Below are positions 11,891-13,212 of a DNA stretch of 13,212 nucleotides, one piece after another. Position 1 is the first letter of the stretch. The number at the start of each line of letters is the position of its first letter. Position numbers and translations under genes: made by a program. The notes under the pieces are model-generated. The model was not told where the DNA came from, did not search any database, and saw only the letters and a program-made list of their open reading frames with translations. This DNA is from Phenylobacterium sp. (lineage in GTDB: Bacteria; Pseudomonadota; Alphaproteobacteria; Caulobacterales; Caulobacteraceae), in contig JANXXA010000031.1 in assembly GCA_025350885.1 (NCBI GenBank), positions 1-13,212 of the forward strand. The letters are read 5' to 3'.

Positions 11891-13212
11891 ATGCCGACCT
11901 CGCCTGCCTATCGTCCCGATCCACGCTTTCCCGACCTCGGCCCCGAGTTCGCCGATCCCGTGGCCGCCGAGGCGTTCCCACAGACGACCTTGAGGTTCCG
12001 CAACGACCGGGCGGCCGCCACGGTGGGCCTCGACACCCTGACCGACGCCGAGTGGATCGCGCACTTCGGGCGATTCGAGCCGCTGCCGGGCAACATCGAT
12101 CCGCCGCTGGCGCAGCGCTATCACGGCCACCAGTTCCGCAGTTACAACCCCGAGCTCGGCGACGGGCGAGGCTTCACCTTCGCGCAGATGCGGGAGGCCG
12201 GAACCGGCCGCCTGCTGGACCTAGGGACCAAGGGCTCGGGACGCACGCCGTGGTCGCGCACCGCCGACGGGCGGCTGACGCTGAAGGGCGGGGTGCGCGA
12301 GGTGCTGGCCACCGCGATGCTGGAGGCGCTGGGCGTGCCGACCTCGCGCTCGTTCTCGTTGATCGAAACCGGCGAGGACCTGGTGCGTGGCGACGAGCCC
12401 AGTCCGACGCGGTCCGCGGTGCTGGTCCGCCTGTCCCATGGCCACATTCGGTTCGGCAGCTTCCAGCGCCACGCCTATTTCGAGGCGCCGGACCGGCTGA
12501 TCGCGCTTACCGACCATGTGATCGAAGCCTACTATCCGCAGCTTGCGGGCGCGACTGACCGGCCTGTGGCCCTGCTTAAGGCGGTGATCGCGCGGTCGGC
12601 CCGGCTGACCGCGCGCTGGATGGCGGCGGGTTTTGTCCACGGCGTGCTCAATACCGACAACATGAACCTCTCCGGCGAGAGCTTCGACTATGGCCCCTAC
12701 CGCTTCCTGCCGCACAACGACCCCAACTTCACCGCCGCCTATTTTGACCAGTCCGGGCTCTACAGCTTCGGCCGGCAGCCCGAGGCGGTGTTCTGGAACC
12801 TCCAGCAGCTGGCCCGCGCGCTGAGCCTGATCGCCGAGACCGACCCGCTGGTTGACGCGCTCAACGGGTTCGCCGGTGTCTATCGGGACGAGCTGACGGC
12901 GGCGATTCTGGACCGCCTGGGGATGCGGCCAAAGAGCGCCGGGGAGGATGCGGCCCTGGTCCAGGCCGCGTTTCAGGCCATCTCAGAGGGCGGGGCGCGG
13001 CTGCGCTGGGAACCTTTCTTCTTCGACTGGTTCTGCGGCGAAGAGAGCCGCGCGCTGGCGGCTGTTCGCGGAGACCTCTACGCTTCGGAGAGCTTCGCGG
13101 AATTCCGTCGGCGGATCTCGGAATTTCAGGCCGACCGGCCCGAACGCCTGGCCAATGCCTATTTCGCGCGGTCGGAGCCCGAGGAACTGCTGGTCGATCA
13201 GATCGAGGCGCT
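11891..13212 (+). CDS. selO: Protein adenylyltransferase SelO (YdiU/UPF0061 family), partial 3' end
   Basis: SelO is a pseudokinase-fold enzyme that transfers AMP from ATP to hydroxyl groups of proteins (AMPylation) and has been linked to redox stress. The frame is open for 440 codons to the right edge. Family motifs include YHGHQFRSYNPELGDGRG, GTKGSGRTPWSRTADGRLTL with the nucleotide-binding lysine, GGVREVLATAMLEALGVPTS, and the metal/active-site segments HGVLNTDNMN and FDYGPYRFL. The NTDN and DYGP residues are intact, so it should be active. The ATG at 11891 follows a weak ribosome binding site; no better in-frame ATG is present upstream. The C-terminus, where some family members carry a selenocysteine or cysteine, is outside the window. 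The 152 bp before it showed no clear promoter or terminator. Confidence 0.93.
   Translation, partial: MPTSPAYRPDPRFPDLGPEFADPVAAEAFPQTTLRFRNDRAAATVGLDTLTDAEWIAHFGRFEPLPGNIDPPLAQRYHGHQFRSYNPELGDGRGFTFAQMREAGTGRLLDLGTKGSGRTPWSRTADGRLTLKGGVREVLATAMLEALGVPTSRSFSLIETGEDLVRGDEPSPTRSAVLVRLSHGHIRFGSFQRHAYFEAPDRLIALTDHVIEAYYPQLAGATDRPVALLKAVIARSARLTARWMAAGFVHGVLNTDNMNLSGESFDYGPYRFLPHNDPNFTAAYFDQSGLYSFGRQPEAVFWNLQQLARALSLIAETDPLVDALNGFAGVYRDELTAAILDRLGMRPKSAGEDAALVQAAFQAISEGGARLRWEPFFFDWFCGEESRALAAVRGDLYASESFAEFRRRISEFQADRPERLANAYFARSEPEELLVDQIEA

Overview
The window is compact, very GC-rich bacterial DNA with short intergenic gaps, Shine-Dalgarno starts and ATGA-type overlaps. The gene set (PEPxxWA-type C-terminal sorting signals, a coupled pteridine reductase-like SDR and folB, a SelO homologue, an ICMT-like methyltransferase and a NarL/FixJ-type two-component pair) suggests an alphaproteobacterium, most likely Caulobacterales (Caulobacter/Phenylobacterium-like). 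That placement comes from family recognition, not a database search. No rRNA, tRNA, insertion sequence, integrase or CRISPR array was seen.

Layout. 1-1091 (minus): a small membrane-protein gene followed by an ICMT-like methyltransferase that runs off the left edge. 1161-1273: two adjacent bulged stem-loops. 1288-2511 (minus): a probable operon of a 26-residue membrane microprotein missed by ordinary gene-length cutoffs, a PTR1/FolM-like reductase and folB (dihydroneopterin aldolase). 2747-4186 (plus): an NAD(P)-dependent aldehyde dehydrogenase with a clear terminator. 4159-6303 (minus): two paralogous secreted PEP-CTERM proteins. 6481-8428 (plus): a membrane histidine kinase and a LuxR-type response regulator. 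8430-9620 (minus): the Na+/H+ antiporter nhaA. 9701-11067 (plus): a carboxymuconolactone decarboxylase-family protein and an SDR, 2 bp apart. 11211-11738 (plus): a secreted lipocalin-like protein. 11891 to the right edge (plus): selO.

The most unusual part is 4119-6436. The unit containing the last 18 codons of the aldehyde dehydrogenase, its terminator, a PEP-CTERM gene and an upstream 46-bp element is present twice in tandem (1150 and 1156 bp). The breakpoints lie in a 12-bp microhomology. The non-coding flanks of the two copies are about 98% and 93% identical, yet the PEP-CTERM genes between them have diverged strongly. The first copy also carries a 2-bp indel that replaces the normal short tail after the sorting signal with 36 residues read antisense through the terminator into the dehydrogenase gene. 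The 46-bp element sits about 90-100 bp upstream of both PEP-CTERM genes and 45 bp upstream of the divergent kinase gene. The kinase/regulator pair is therefore a reasonable candidate controller of the two surface proteins, though this is inference.
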